Below are positions 55,325 through 64,000 of a DNA stretch of 64,000 bases, one piece after another. The notes beneath the pieces are model-generated. The model was not told the origin of the DNA and made no database searches. It saw only the letters and a program-made list of their open reading frames with translations. Location of the stretch: NCBI RefSeq assembly GCF_900070355.1, contig NZ_LN849456.1:2676238-2740237 (forward strand). Reading direction: 5' to 3'. The translations under genes were made by a program, and so were the position numbers. How positions within the stretch are numbered: the first letter of the stretch is position 1; the number at the start of each line of letters is the position of its first letter. The DNA comes from Devriesea agamarum (GTDB lineage: Bacteria; Actinomycetota; Actinomycetes; Actinomycetales; Dermabacteraceae).

Positions 55325-57016
55325 ATGATAATCATGCGCGATACTGACCGTCCCTGGCTCCGACGGGACACAATTTTTGCTTCCACGCCTGGAGGGTTGC
55401 TCATCTCCAATGCAACTTCCGGATTTGAAATTACCGGACAGTCGGCGTATGAACTTTTCTCGAGAATCTATCCATTGTTTAACGGTGAATTGACAGTGGC
55501 CCAGATTAAGACAGCGGTTTCGGAGCGTAACTGGAAACTTGTCGAAGCCATGGCTCGCCCTCTGGAAGATCACGGTTTCTTACGCTGGATACCTACTGCC
55601 GATTTTGAGCTCATCAGTGAGGATTTGCGGACTCGGTTTCCAGATCAGATCGCATTTCTTGCTCAGTTCACCGATGCTCCAAATGAAGCGTTTCTAGCTT
55701 TCAACCACGCGAAGATCCTCGTGGTTGGTGATGATCAAGTTGTGGATTCGCTGAGTGCGAATCTTGACGATAATGGTGCTGAGCAGCTCATGAGGGTTGC
55801 AAACTTTGAGGAAGTTGATTATGAAGGCCTGTCGCCCGATTTGATCGTTCTGGGACCGTCGGCGCTAGCCGCAGTGGTGGATGCACAGAAGGTGGATATA
55901 CCATTCCTTGGGATATGTCCTGCGGGAGACTATCTGTGGGCCTTGCCGGTGAAATGGGATGAAGGTAGTGCCAATTGGGATCTTGCGAATGACTCTATGA
56001 AGCGCGGATCGATAAGCGCTGAATGGACTGCGAGTATTGAGGCTGCGTACGCTGGTCATCCGATGTGGACGACGGCAACGTCTTCGCAGGCCGTTCAGCG
56101 GTTGTTTGGAGCCTTACTCGCTTACGATATCTTCAAAGGAATTACCGGTGCGATAGTTCCGGAAACAAGTAAGAGCATCCTAGGTTTCAATGCTCTCACT
56201 GGAGATACTTCAACCCACGATATAACACCGTTGTACGCCGAAATTAGTCGTGAAATGTCGGCCGGGTTGGAGGGTAATCTCATTGAGGTTACGGATTCGG
56301 AGAAACCGTCAGGCATGGACGAATCCAATGCGGATGAATATGACACTATATGGGCACCGATGGTTGATGCGTTTACGATGCCTGCTTTTAGTTTTGATGA
56401 TATGGATCTCGATCAGGTGCCGGTCAAGGTATCACAGATCAAAACATCATTTGGAAGCGTCTTCGGAGCCAGCCCGTGGACTACTGCCGATGCGCGTATC
56501 GAGGCAATTGCTAAAGCCTATGGGAATAGCTTGAGTCAGCATTGCTCGAGGGACTCCCGGATGCCGCGGGTTGTTGGTGTTGGCACCTCACGCGCTGACG
56601 CGATTCGTCGAGCTGTCGAAATGGTAGTCAGGGGCGAAATTTCCACCGGCGAGGTCGAAGCCAAGGCTGTACCGAGTATCATTAATGGCCGACTGGGAGA
56701 CTTCATCGCCGAAATCTCCAAAGGGAAAATCGTTTTCTACGACCATGAGCCAATGGCAGGTCAGTGCGTGGCGAGTGCTGAAATGGAGGGGCTTCGCATT
56801 GTAGGAGCGGGAGCCAACCGGAAGGATGCGCAGGCACGTGCAGCGATTGAGTTACTAGGGCGGCGCCAAGTTGGAATCGACGACGTGGACGTGAGTCTAA
56901 AAATAGGTACGGATATCTCTGCGGCAATTGTTCAGATAGGCCATTGGTACGTGGCCGTATGTAGCCCAGCATCAAAGGACGCTCCATTGCACAATCACGT
57001 AGCTGAGGTGCATTGA
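55325..57016 (+). CDS. Ocin-ThiF-like leader-peptide-binding protein (cyclodehydratase partner)
   Basis: A 563-aa protein. The N-terminus (RPWLRRDTIFASTPGGLLIS, then a winged-helix segment FNGELTVAQIKTAVSE) is an RRE-like leader-binding domain. Residues about 130-290 are a degenerate Rossmann/E1-like fold with no intact ATP motif; the CxxC zinc ligands of E1 proteins are missing. The C-terminal third has a YcaO-like helix AIAKAYGNSLSQHC. Such proteins deliver the precursor to the YcaO enzyme. The next gene's ATG overlaps its stop (TGATG). ATG 55334 is an alternative start. Confidence 0.8.
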   Translation: MIIMRDTDRPWLRRDTIFASTPGGLLISNATSGFEITGQSAYELFSRIYPLFNGELTVAQIKTAVSERNWKLVEAMARPLEDHGFLRWIPTADFELISEDLRTRFPDQIAFLAQFTDAPNEAFLAFNHAKILVVGDDQVVDSLSANLDDNGAEQLMRVANFEEVDYEGLSPDLIVLGPSALAAVVDAQKVDIPFLGICPAGDYLWALPVKWDEGSANWDLANDSMKRGSISAEWTASIEAAYAGHPMWTTATSSQAVQRLFGALLAYDIFKGITGAIVPETSKSILGFNALTGDTSTHDITPLYAEISREMSAGLEGNLIEVTDSEKPSGMDESNADEYDTIWAPMVDAFTMPAFSFDDMDLDQVPVKVSQIKTSFGSVFGASPWTTADARIEAIAKAYGNSLSQHCSRDSRMPRVVGVGTSRADAIRRAVEMVVRGEISTGEVEAKAVPSIINGRLGDFIAEISKGKIVFYDHEPMAGQCVASAEMEGLRIVGAGANRKDAQARAAIELLGRRQVGIDDVDVSLKIGTDISAAIVQIGHWYVAVCSPASKDAPLHNHVAEVH

Positions 57017-58608
57017 TGACTGCCCGAATTCGAGGTTGGAGGCATATTGTGTTGCCAGGCAGTCGCACATGCATCCCATGCGTAAAGGAGCAGGTATCCC
57101 TGACAGACTCCTTCTTTATGCGTACTGGACGGCCGTTGAATGCCACTTCGCAACAGCGGTACAATCCCTTTCTTGAACGATGTCTCGCTACGGGCGCTAG
57201 TGATTACTTTCCTGATGGAATATCAATCGACTATTCCACATTGCAGGTGCGGAGTGCGGCAACAGTATGTCGACATTTGCCGGGTAAATTATCGGCTAGC
57301 TCAGGGCCTGGGTATCGGGCCCGTGAACTCTCCTCCTATTTTAAATCAATCCCGGTCGAACTGTTTGTGAGCCCAGTTCACGCAGTTATCGGCTCAGAAA
57401 TTGATGTTGACGTTACAGGTTTAGTGACTGCCAAGGTGTCAGGTTATCTCGTCCTATATTTTGACGATGATTACTACACACGTCCCTGGGGAGGCCATTG
57501 CGCGAACCTGGGTGATGCTCTGTATCTCGGTATTCTCGAAGGCGTTGAACGGTTGAGCTGTGAGAGTCCGCCAGATGCTGCGGTCGTTCGGGAACCTCCG
57601 CCCGGCATCCGCGTGGTGGGCCTCGATGAATACGGTGTTCCAGCGGAGCATTGGAAGATCGCAAACCCCAATGTGGGAGCTTGGGCGTACGCCCACGTAA
57701 TCGAAGCAGCCGCCCCCCAGTTGCTAGGTGAAAAAGTGCTTACCCCCGAGCGGTTGGTTTTTACTCGACCTAGCTTAGATCACATTCCATGGGTTCAAGA
57801 TTCCTCAAATGGTTGCGCTGTCGGAGGTTCGGATGTAGAAGCTATTCTCTTTGGAATGCTGGAAGCAATTGAGCGTGATGCTTTCATGATTGCCTGGTAT
57901 GGAAAGCTTAGCTTAGCTCCAATTGACCCCTCTTCTATTAAAGATGAGGAATCGCGCGCCTATTTGCAGAGAATGGCATTGTGTGATGTCAATGTTGTCT
58001 TCCTCGATGCAACTGTCGGAGTTAGTGTTCCCACGGTCATTGCCGTGTGCTCGGAACCGTCAGGCGCGACGTGCGTGGGAGCTGGTTCCCATCCGGATCC
58101 GGAGCGGGCCTTAAAGAGTGCTCTCGTGGAAGTGGCGTCAGACTTTCAAATTGTCGCTGAGCGGGGCCGCTCGCGCGCAGAAGAGATTGACTCCATGCTT
58201 GCAGATTACTCCAAAGTGCGGGCAATGGAGGATCACGCCGATCTCTTTGCTACTATTGAGTCGCAGCCGCTTATTGCTCATTGGCGAAACCCGCGACTTA
58301 AGCCTGTTTCTCTTGATTCTCTGCGGCTAGAATATGGTGGTGGGAGTAACGTTGGTTCTGATCTCAGCTCCACTATACAGGCCTGCCATGACGCAGGATT
58401 TCAACCACTTGCTGTGGATATGCGTTCAGAACTGCTCGATCGGATGGGGTTGTCGTGCTGGAAAGTTGTCATTCCAGGACTCATTCCGATCGACTTCGGT
58501 CCCTATCAACGAGCGACGCGCATGCCACGACTTGCTGAGCGCATTGCTCGCGTCACGGGCGATTCGTCCTCGTTTCGTGCAAACCCCGTACCGCACCCAT
58601 TTCCATAG
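57016..58608 (+). CDS. YcaO cyclodehydratase (azoline-forming)
   Basis: A 530-aa YcaO protein that ATP-dependently converts Cys/Ser/Thr of a precursor peptide to azolines. Landmarks are LGILEGVERLSCE, the ATP-site segment SSNGCAVGGSDVEAILFGML with AIERDAFMIAWY, and the proline-rich end NPVPHPFP (PxPxP), the C-terminal feature of azoline-forming YcaOs. The N-terminus has LPGSRTCIPCVKEQ, a CxxC resembling the zinc motif at the end of ocin-ThiF proteins, suggesting the domain boundary moved to this gene. Start ATG 57016 overlaps the upstream stop. Confidence 0.92.
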   Translation: MTARIRGWRHIVLPGSRTCIPCVKEQVSLTDSFFMRTGRPLNATSQQRYNPFLERCLATGASDYFPDGISIDYSTLQVRSAATVCRHLPGKLSASSGPGYRARELSSYFKSIPVELFVSPVHAVIGSEIDVDVTGLVTAKVSGYLVLYFDDDYYTRPWGGHCANLGDALYLGILEGVERLSCESPPDAAVVREPPPGIRVVGLDEYGVPAEHWKIANPNVGAWAYAHVIEAAAPQLLGEKVLTPERLVFTRPSLDHIPWVQDSSNGCAVGGSDVEAILFGMLEAIERDAFMIAWYGKLSLAPIDPSSIKDEESRAYLQRMALCDVNVVFLDATVGVSVPTVIAVCSEPSGATCVGAGSHPDPERALKSALVEVASDFQIVAERGRSRAEEIDSMLADYSKVRAMEDHADLFATIESQPLIAHWRNPRLKPVSLDSLRLEYGGGSNVGSDLSSTIQACHDAGFQPLAVDMRSELLDRMGLSCWKVVIPGLIPIDFGPYQRATRMPRLAERIARVTGDSSSFRANPVPHPFP

Positions 58609-58617
58609 AGGTGACTG

Positions 58618-60147
58618 ATGACTAATTGGTGTAAACCTGGAACTGCAGCGGTTGCGTATGCGAACCTTATTTATCACCGTGTACGTGACGGCATGTTAAT
58701 TAATGACTGGAAAGTCGATTGGGACAGGGAACCATATACACATTCTTTTTACCCAGGCGCCCCTGCCTTTAATCTGTCTTTACCGGGAGATGGATCTGAT
58801 GTCATGAATGGCATAGTAGCGTGTGACCCAGATTATTTAGCATCGTTGCTCCATATAGCCTACGGGATTACGGGAATGCGTTTAACGATAAATCGCAATG
58901 ACCATTCACATGTCTACCGTAGAAGCCGGAGTGTGAAATGGGGCCGAAATACCGCCTCAGGCGGTGGACGATACTGCGTGGACTTCTACTTGGTGGAGAG
59001 CGGACATCGTCAAGTTCAACTTGAGCCTGGTCTTTATCACTACACCCCGATACGCCATGCCTGGGAGAAGCTTAGCTCGGGTGATAAGACGCATCGCGTA
59101 GCACAGGCGCAGGGGTATGCGGATTGCTCCGACCGCTATTTGATCATGACTATCAACTACTGGCGGAGCGGATTCAAATACAATGATTTTGCCTATCAGG
59201 CTACTGCCATGGATGTGGGAACAACTATGGCGTCGATGGCTGAAGCGGTCGGAGACGGCATTGAGGCCAGCTGGGACATGTGGACTAATGAGGACGAGCT
59301 GGCGCCCCTTTTGGGGTTAGATCCCATGAAAGACGGTGTCTATGCGGTTCAAGCCTGGGGACAAACTCACAGAATGACTGAACAGCCCGACGGGCTGGAT
59401 ACTCCGATATCGCGTAGGGTTTTATCGAAGCACCGGGAAACCAGAGATTTTGAAACAACCCTGGCGTTGCAAAGAGACATGCGGGGATTTCCTCTCCGCC
59501 CCAAACAAATCCGACCCAAAGCCGTGACGGCCGGTACTTCGATAAACCGGCACGCGCATTGGTTAGATAACATGCTCCGTCGACGGACAAGTTTTGGCCG
59601 ATTCACTGGTCAAGGATATCCTGTAGATGACCTCTTGGGATTGCTCCAACGTGCTGATCAAGTCAGCAATCTTGTGGCTCCTAACTCCTTTGTGGAGTGG
59701 CAGTACCTTGTTTATGCAGCTAAGATTGAGGGCCTTAAGCCGGGGCTCTACCGATACCGTTCATTCAGTAACTATTTCGAGCCTCTAAGTTTCGACACTC
59801 AGCAAGAATTCTTAGCGAGTACCTACTTCTTGAAAAATTATGACGGTAGGAAGGCTGCGGCTACCGTTATTCCGTGCGCTAATGTATACCGGTGCGCTCA
59901 CGAATGGGGTGTGCGTGGGTATAGGCTTATCAATGCCGTGATTGGTGCGGGATGCCAGGCGTTGTCAGTCGAAGCGGCACGCCGCGGACTAGGTTCGGGA
60001 ACAGCACTTGGATTCGATGCTGAAGCCCATGCTCAGCACTCGGATATGGATAAAGAGGTGATGACCCCTATGCTCATGATCATGACCGGGGTAGACGACG
60101 CGCGTTCAGGCCAGTTCCATTCCAATACAACTGTGCGGAGGGTTTGA
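58618..60147 (+). CDS. SagB-type dehydrogenase (azoline oxidase), two nitroreductase-like halves
   Basis: A 509-aa flavoprotein of the SagB/ThcOx class that oxidises azolines to azoles with FMN. The first half has YWRSGFKYNDFAYQATAMDV, the second starts RRRTSFGRFTGQGYPVDDLL and ends with RGYRLINAVIGAGCQALSVE, so two nitroreductase-like folds are joined, as in thiopeptide clusters (TbtE-like). GAGGTG precedes ATG 58618. The next gene overlaps by one base. Confidence 0.88.
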   Translation: MTNWCKPGTAAVAYANLIYHRVRDGMLINDWKVDWDREPYTHSFYPGAPAFNLSLPGDGSDVMNGIVACDPDYLASLLHIAYGITGMRLTINRNDHSHVYRRSRSVKWGRNTASGGGRYCVDFYLVESGHRQVQLEPGLYHYTPIRHAWEKLSSGDKTHRVAQAQGYADCSDRYLIMTINYWRSGFKYNDFAYQATAMDVGTTMASMAEAVGDGIEASWDMWTNEDELAPLLGLDPMKDGVYAVQAWGQTHRMTEQPDGLDTPISRRVLSKHRETRDFETTLALQRDMRGFPLRPKQIRPKAVTAGTSINRHAHWLDNMLRRRTSFGRFTGQGYPVDDLLGLLQRADQVSNLVAPNSFVEWQYLVYAAKIEGLKPGLYRYRSFSNYFEPLSFDTQQEFLASTYFLKNYDGRKAAATVIPCANVYRCAHEWGVRGYRLINAVIGAGCQALSVEAARRGLGSGTALGFDAEAHAQHSDMDKEVMTPMLMIMTGVDDARSGQFHSNTTVRRV

Positions 60148-62741
60148 TGATTATTCTTGACCCTTATTGTCAAGTTCGTATTGGGGGACTTTCCTTCGAT
60201 GTCATCAACAAGCTTACGAACTCTAGAGTCGTCGATATTTTGACGAAAACTCGCCGTGCATATTCGAGTCTCCAAAGCAATGTCGAGGAGATAAGCGGTC
60301 TGCTTTATAGTCTTATCAGTATAAGCAAAGGTCATACTAAGAAAAATCTTATTGTATTTAGGCGCCATATGTTCAACGGAGAATATCGCTTTGCATGGGA
60401 CATACTTGCAAGTATAGATGATGTGACCCGAGTCGATGTGATAAAAGCATTGGGACGGTTTGCGGAAGACCTACGCCAATTCATTTTCGGAATTAAATAT
60501 ATCTGTTCTGGTTTTGACGAAGCCTTGACCATTGAGCGTGAAAAACTTATTGCCTATATCGAAGATTCGCATTTCATGGCCGGAGTAGCAGTGTCGGCGC
60601 CTGCACTGCTACCTGCTGTGCGGCGCTTAAGCGACCATGTGCGGCAGGGGATGGTGGATAAGAAAGACAAGAAGGCAGAACGCTCTTTCCAATCATATGT
60701 CCTGCGCGCATCGACAAAGACCAGCCCCTTCTCAACACTCGGACCGATTGCTATTGGTTCTACGCGCTCCCGTCCGATAAAGCAATCGCAAAGGTGGGCA
60801 TCACTGCCTTCGGTGTATCCGATTGTGCGGGTCCTCCACACCCTCGCCGATTTGCCAGAGAACCTTGTCGGGTTTAAAGTTCGAGTTTCCGATTATGTGA
60901 GTGAGACACAGGGAGTCATCTCCGTTGACCGCACCCGTTGGGATTTCAAAGATATCTTAGCCCGGACAGATTATGCCAAGGCGACTGAATCAAGTGTTAT
61001 CATTGGTCAGCGTTCCCTCATCGAGGCCGTGCTTCATATCCTAGGTGCCAACTCGATGAAACTAGGGGAGCTTAGTGCTGAGCTTTCTAAGCGGAGCGGA
61101 ATCGCACCACAAGTCACGATCACTCTTTTAGCGGACCTGATCAGATTAGGATATTTGTGTGTGCCCGCGCTAAGCGTCCACCCGTATGATGCGCTGCGAA
61201 TGGATTCCTTAGTTGCACAAGTGCGCGCAGCGAACCTGGAACTTGGCGAGGTTATGGATGAATTTGTTCAACGCGGTAGGGTATTTAGCAACTTTCGGGA
61301 TGTGCAGAAGCGGATAGAAGAGCTTGGCATTGCCCGTAATCTTGTAGCCCGGATGTATGAGATTGCTGGAGTCGATGGCGATATGCCTCGGTCTGTCCTC
61401 TACGAGGATGTCGTTGCGGGCTCATTTGAGGGAGTCCAGCTTAAGGAAGGCGATCTGAGCGAAGCTGAGGTCGATAACTTGTTCCGATTTCTGGATGTTC
61501 TTAGCGACTCTAACGTAAAAATAGCTCTTATGACCGGTTACTTCGATAGCCAGCACCGGGACGAGGTGCCGGCAGATGAATTCGTACTCGGCTTCATTGA
61601 GGAACTCTTCGACTCTTTTGAGTCGTATGATGTAAGTGGTGTTGCCGAAAGTGATCTCGCAAAGGATCCGTGGTTGCGCTGGGGAGGAGCGTGGCGATGG
61701 GTACGTGCTCGTCGTAGATTAGTGGAGCGGCTTAATGAAATGGTGTTAGAGTACCCACTGGGAACTCGCGCTGCGAATAATCTCTACGGGGCGGAGTTTG
61801 ATATTAGCGAAGTGCTTGAGTGGGCAACTGCCGATCTAGATTTACCTCAAAGACCATTCCGGCATGCCAATGTTTTACTTCAATACGTTCCCGAAAGCGA
61901 CGAATATGTTCTCAACGACGCTTTTGGAGGTGTCGGATTTCAGATTTCGCGCTTCACGCATTTGCTCAATTTTCCTCCACAATATTATCTTAGTGAGATC
62001 GAGGCCGTTGCTTTGTCTGTTGGAGTACAGCTTGTTGAGCTCAGTGGCGGGGCATTGTTTTCGAACCTTAATATCCATGAGCCGCTATTCGCGACGAGTT
62101 TAGTGCTTCCGGGCGAGCCAAGGCCATTGAGGGCGATCGACTCAATTAATCTCAGCGACCTTAAGGTACGAAGAAAAAATGACGTCGTAGTTTTAACCAA
62201 TGGGGACAAGGAGATACACCCCGTCTACGCCGGGTATCTTGTTCCCGCCGCAACCCCGCGGCGGAACCGGGTGGTTAGTCTTTTTGATCCCACCGTGGAA
62301 ATGAGTAGGAAGTTGACGTCGCATGTGACTGCTTCCCCGAACGAGAACTCGATAGTGGTAATACCCCGCTTTAAGATGGGGCGCTTTATCGTGGCAAGAG
62401 CACGCGCGCTAATTGGTTCCAAGGCGATGCCGGATGCTAACCCACTTGAGATAAATGGTTACCTCGAATGGTTGAAGTTTTGGGCGGATAACGAGCTCCC
62501 AGAGTGTTGCTTTATCAAAATTTCTGACGAAGCCAGTCAGGCGAAGAAACCAAACTACTTTGACGTGCGTCTTGTGTTATCGTGCTCTTCTCTTTATAGC
62601 GATTTAAGAAAGGTTGAAGGGGAAGCTATTGTAGAAATCTCTGAGTTTCTCCCCAATGCTGCATCGGCCTATTTGGGTGGTCGCAAGGTTGTGACTGAAT
62701 ACATGCTTGGCATAAGCCGGATTGGATCGAACAATGAATAG
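60147..62741 (+). CDS. LanB-type glutamylation enzyme (lantibiotic dehydratase N-terminal domain)
   Basis: An 864-aa protein of the lantibiotic dehydratase N-terminal family. The family signature RASTKTSPFSTLGPIAIG is near residue 190, and FRHANVLLQYVPESDEYVLN near residue 570. These proteins glutamylate Ser/Thr of the precursor using glutamyl-tRNA. Elimination is provided separately by the next gene, the split arrangement of thiopeptides (TbtB/TbtC). Start at ATG 60147 overlaps the SagB stop (TGATG). Confidence 0.9.
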   Translation: MIILDPYCQVRIGGLSFDVINKLTNSRVVDILTKTRRAYSSLQSNVEEISGLLYSLISISKGHTKKNLIVFRRHMFNGEYRFAWDILASIDDVTRVDVIKALGRFAEDLRQFIFGIKYICSGFDEALTIEREKLIAYIEDSHFMAGVAVSAPALLPAVRRLSDHVRQGMVDKKDKKAERSFQSYVLRASTKTSPFSTLGPIAIGSTRSRPIKQSQRWASLPSVYPIVRVLHTLADLPENLVGFKVRVSDYVSETQGVISVDRTRWDFKDILARTDYAKATESSVIIGQRSLIEAVLHILGANSMKLGELSAELSKRSGIAPQVTITLLADLIRLGYLCVPALSVHPYDALRMDSLVAQVRAANLELGEVMDEFVQRGRVFSNFRDVQKRIEELGIARNLVARMYEIAGVDGDMPRSVLYEDVVAGSFEGVQLKEGDLSEAEVDNLFRFLDVLSDSNVKIALMTGYFDSQHRDEVPADEFVLGFIEELFDSFESYDVSGVAESDLAKDPWLRWGGAWRWVRARRRLVERLNEMVLEYPLGTRAANNLYGAEFDISEVLEWATADLDLPQRPFRHANVLLQYVPESDEYVLNDAFGGVGFQISRFTHLLNFPPQYYLSEIEAVALSVGVQLVELSGGALFSNLNIHEPLFATSLVLPGEPRPLRAIDSINLSDLKVRRKNDVVVLTNGDKEIHPVYAGYLVPAATPRRNRVVSLFDPTVEMSRKLTSHVTASPNENSIVVIPRFKMGRFIVARARALIGSKAMPDANPLEINGYLEWLKFWADNELPECCFIKISDEASQAKKPNYFDVRLVLSCSSLYSDLRKVEGEAIVEISEFLPNAASAYLGGRKVVTEYMLGISRIGSNNE

Positions 62742-63795
62742 TTCCGTTTTTATTCCAAAAGCACTTGGCGAAGAGGCTGAGCTACGTAAGTCTCACGTCT
62801 GGCGTTCCTACCATGTTTTCTACGGTGGGAATCCGTTGATTTTGCTTCGCGACTGTATCATACCTTTAGTTGAAGCCCTACAAAGTGAGTCCGTGATTAG
62901 AGACTACTTTTTCATCAACTACTGGCTTGAAGGTTCTCACGTTCGCCTGAGGCTTCGCGTCAAACCCGAGATGCTTGACGATTTAGATAAGCGTGTACTT
63001 GGTGAGGTAAGAGATTATCTTGCAATTTCACCCTCGTACCATCCGATGGCAGAGCTTATGAATAATAGCTTTTATGAAAATCTATTTAAAGGAGAATACC
63101 CCGAAACGGATCGATGGAAGTATTTTGATTCTGATGGAGCTCCAATATTTGCTAATAATAACTCAATCGAAATTCGCGAATATGAGCCTGAATGGTTGCG
63201 ATATGGTGGCGAGGTTGGTATTCTGATATCTGAACGCCAGTTTGTTGAATCCACCCAACTGGTTGTTCAACTCATGCATCTTGGAAATTTAGGCGTTCGC
63301 ACTATATTACTGGGGATTGCTTCACAAATTACATATATTACGGCCGTTTGTCTGCTTGATGACCTTGATTTAGTTGAGAAGTTTTTATTGGCTTATCATC
63401 GCAGGTGGTCTGAAGGCTATGAGACGCATGCTAGTTATCTTACAGAAGCCGGACTCAATGAACACCGGGTGACGGTAGAGAATCTGAGAAAAAAAATAGT
63501 TCCGTTGGCGGATGCTATCCGCCGTGGTGAAACGACTGGTTTCCCTAAAATTCTTGGCGAGTGGGTTCGGCTGTGCCAGAAAACTCGTCACCAGATTAAA
63601 GAGGCTTGTAAATATTCGACGCTTGTTTTTGAGTATAATGACGGCGTTAGAGTTGCCACTAAAGTCGAAGAAGCGGCGTGGTCATTGTGCCACTCCTTCA
63701 TACATATGACTAATAATAGAATGATGGTTTCTGTAACAGACGAAGGCTTTTTGGCCTATCAACTTGTTGAAGCAATGAGGGGCAAATTTGACTGA
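62734..63795 (+). CDS. Thiopeptide-type RiPP biosynthesis protein (split LanB elimination or pyridine synthase)
   Basis: A 353-aa protein of the thiopeptide-type/SpaB C-terminal family: WRSYHVFYGGNPLILLRDCI, then FFINYWLEGSHVRLRLRVKP, and the C-terminal SFIHMTNNRMMVS. It either eliminates glutamate to give dehydroamino acids (TbtC-like) or joins two of them in a [4+2] reaction to the central pyridine (TbtD-like). Sequence alone does not settle which; it directly follows the glutamylation gene with an 8-bp overlap, favouring elimination. Confidence 0.85.
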   Translation: MNSSVFIPKALGEEAELRKSHVWRSYHVFYGGNPLILLRDCIIPLVEALQSESVIRDYFFINYWLEGSHVRLRLRVKPEMLDDLDKRVLGEVRDYLAISPSYHPMAELMNNSFYENLFKGEYPETDRWKYFDSDGAPIFANNNSIEIREYEPEWLRYGGEVGILISERQFVESTQLVVQLMHLGNLGVRTILLGIASQITYITAVCLLDDLDLVEKFLLAYHRRWSEGYETHASYLTEAGLNEHRVTVENLRKKIVPLADAIRRGETTGFPKILGEWVRLCQKTRHQIKEACKYSTLVFEYNDGVRVATKVEEAAWSLCHSFIHMTNNRMMVSVTDEGFLAYQLVEAMRGKFD

Positions 63796-64000
63796 TAATA
63801 ATATTGATTGGGTTCCGAAGTGTAATCCCCGTTTGGAAGTTGGGCCGTCAAGATGGACCGGAACCAAGATCGTTGCCACCGTCGGCATCACAGGCGAGGA
63901 GCGGCTCATTGAAATAGGTTTGCTTGAACGTTGCGTTCTTGATGAAATCGATGGTGCAAGAAATGTTTCTGCGATTACATCGGAGCTTTCTAACAAGGGA
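63788..64000 (+). CDS. RiPP cluster gene with RRE-like N-terminus (cut by window edge)
   Basis: A TTG at 63788 overlaps the preceding stop and opens a frame to the window end (71 codons). It starts LTDNNIDWVPKCNPRLEVGP and continues with LLERCVLDEIDGARNVSAIT followed by SELSNKG, the winged-helix pattern of RRE (PqqD-like) leader-binding domains. It would be a second leader-binding protein of the operon, perhaps another ThiF-like or a fused modification enzyme. No ATG start is available in frame nearby. Confidence 0.6.
   Translation, partial: MTDNNIDWVPKCNPRLEVGPSRWTGTKIVATVGITGEERLIEIGLLERCVLDEIDGARNVSAITSELSNKG

Overview
The window is chromosomal DNA of an actinomycete (Actinomycetota). The core is GC-rich, and the markers agree: a WhiB7-type Fe-S regulator with an AT-hook, a UvrD2-type helicase with a four-Cys motif and an HRDC domain, a DUF2342 protein next to a Lon-like PDZ protease, an actinobacterial NudC-like Nudix enzyme, and a mycothiol-pathway DsbA-like protein. 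The order nudC, uvrD2, whiB7, DUF2342, PDZ-Lon follows known actinobacterial synteny. Genus cannot be fixed from the sequence; a Micrococcales-like skin or host-associated actinomycete is only a guess.

Layout. 1-13 kb: a phosphotransferase cut by the window edge, NudC, then an AT-rich island (about 2.4-4.2 kb) with a Tat-exported protein and a small membrane protein, then uvrD2, whiB7 with a regulatory leader and uORF, a YgjP-like metallopeptidase, a second Nudix enzyme, DUF2342, the PDZ-Lon protease and a HAD hydrolase. 13-28 kb: EttA, alpha-glucan phosphorylase, a three-gene sugar ABC importer, two thioesterases, an MscS channel, aminopeptidase N and two small conserved proteins. 28-38 kb: a heterodimeric ABC exporter, a DsbA-like protein, RpiB with a Nei-type glycosylase, an Abi (abiF-type) protein with its upstream structured RNA, prolyl aminopeptidase and a GNAT enzyme. 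38-51 kb: a TPP-riboswitch-controlled ECF transporter (YkoE-type S component plus a fused double-ATPase/EcfT protein), a PepO-type M13 peptidase, an ADP-ribosylglycohydrolase overlapping an EEP-family nuclease, a Tat-exported SGNH-like hydrolase and a run of very small membrane-protein genes.

51-64 kb is accessory. A decayed IS3-family element (about 52.0-53.2 kb) and a stretch of degenerate lower-GC sequence lead into a RiPP biosynthetic operon that runs off the right edge. It holds an ocin-ThiF-like leader-binding protein, a YcaO cyclodehydratase with a C-terminal PxPxP end, a double SagB-type azoline dehydrogenase, a LanB-type glutamylation enzyme, a split LanB elimination/thiopeptide-type protein, and the start of a gene with a second RRE-like fold. 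Start and stop codons overlap at most junctions, so the genes are probably translationally coupled. This is the gene set of thiopeptides or goadsporin-like dehydrated azole peptides. No certain precursor gene is visible; one weak 56-aa candidate is given.

Two features run through the window. Several small genes lie outside ordinary length cut-offs (uORF, 33-aa, 57-aa and 37-aa ORFs). Many intergenic spacers also carry short tandem duplications of 15-46 bp, as if this genome readily makes minisatellites.
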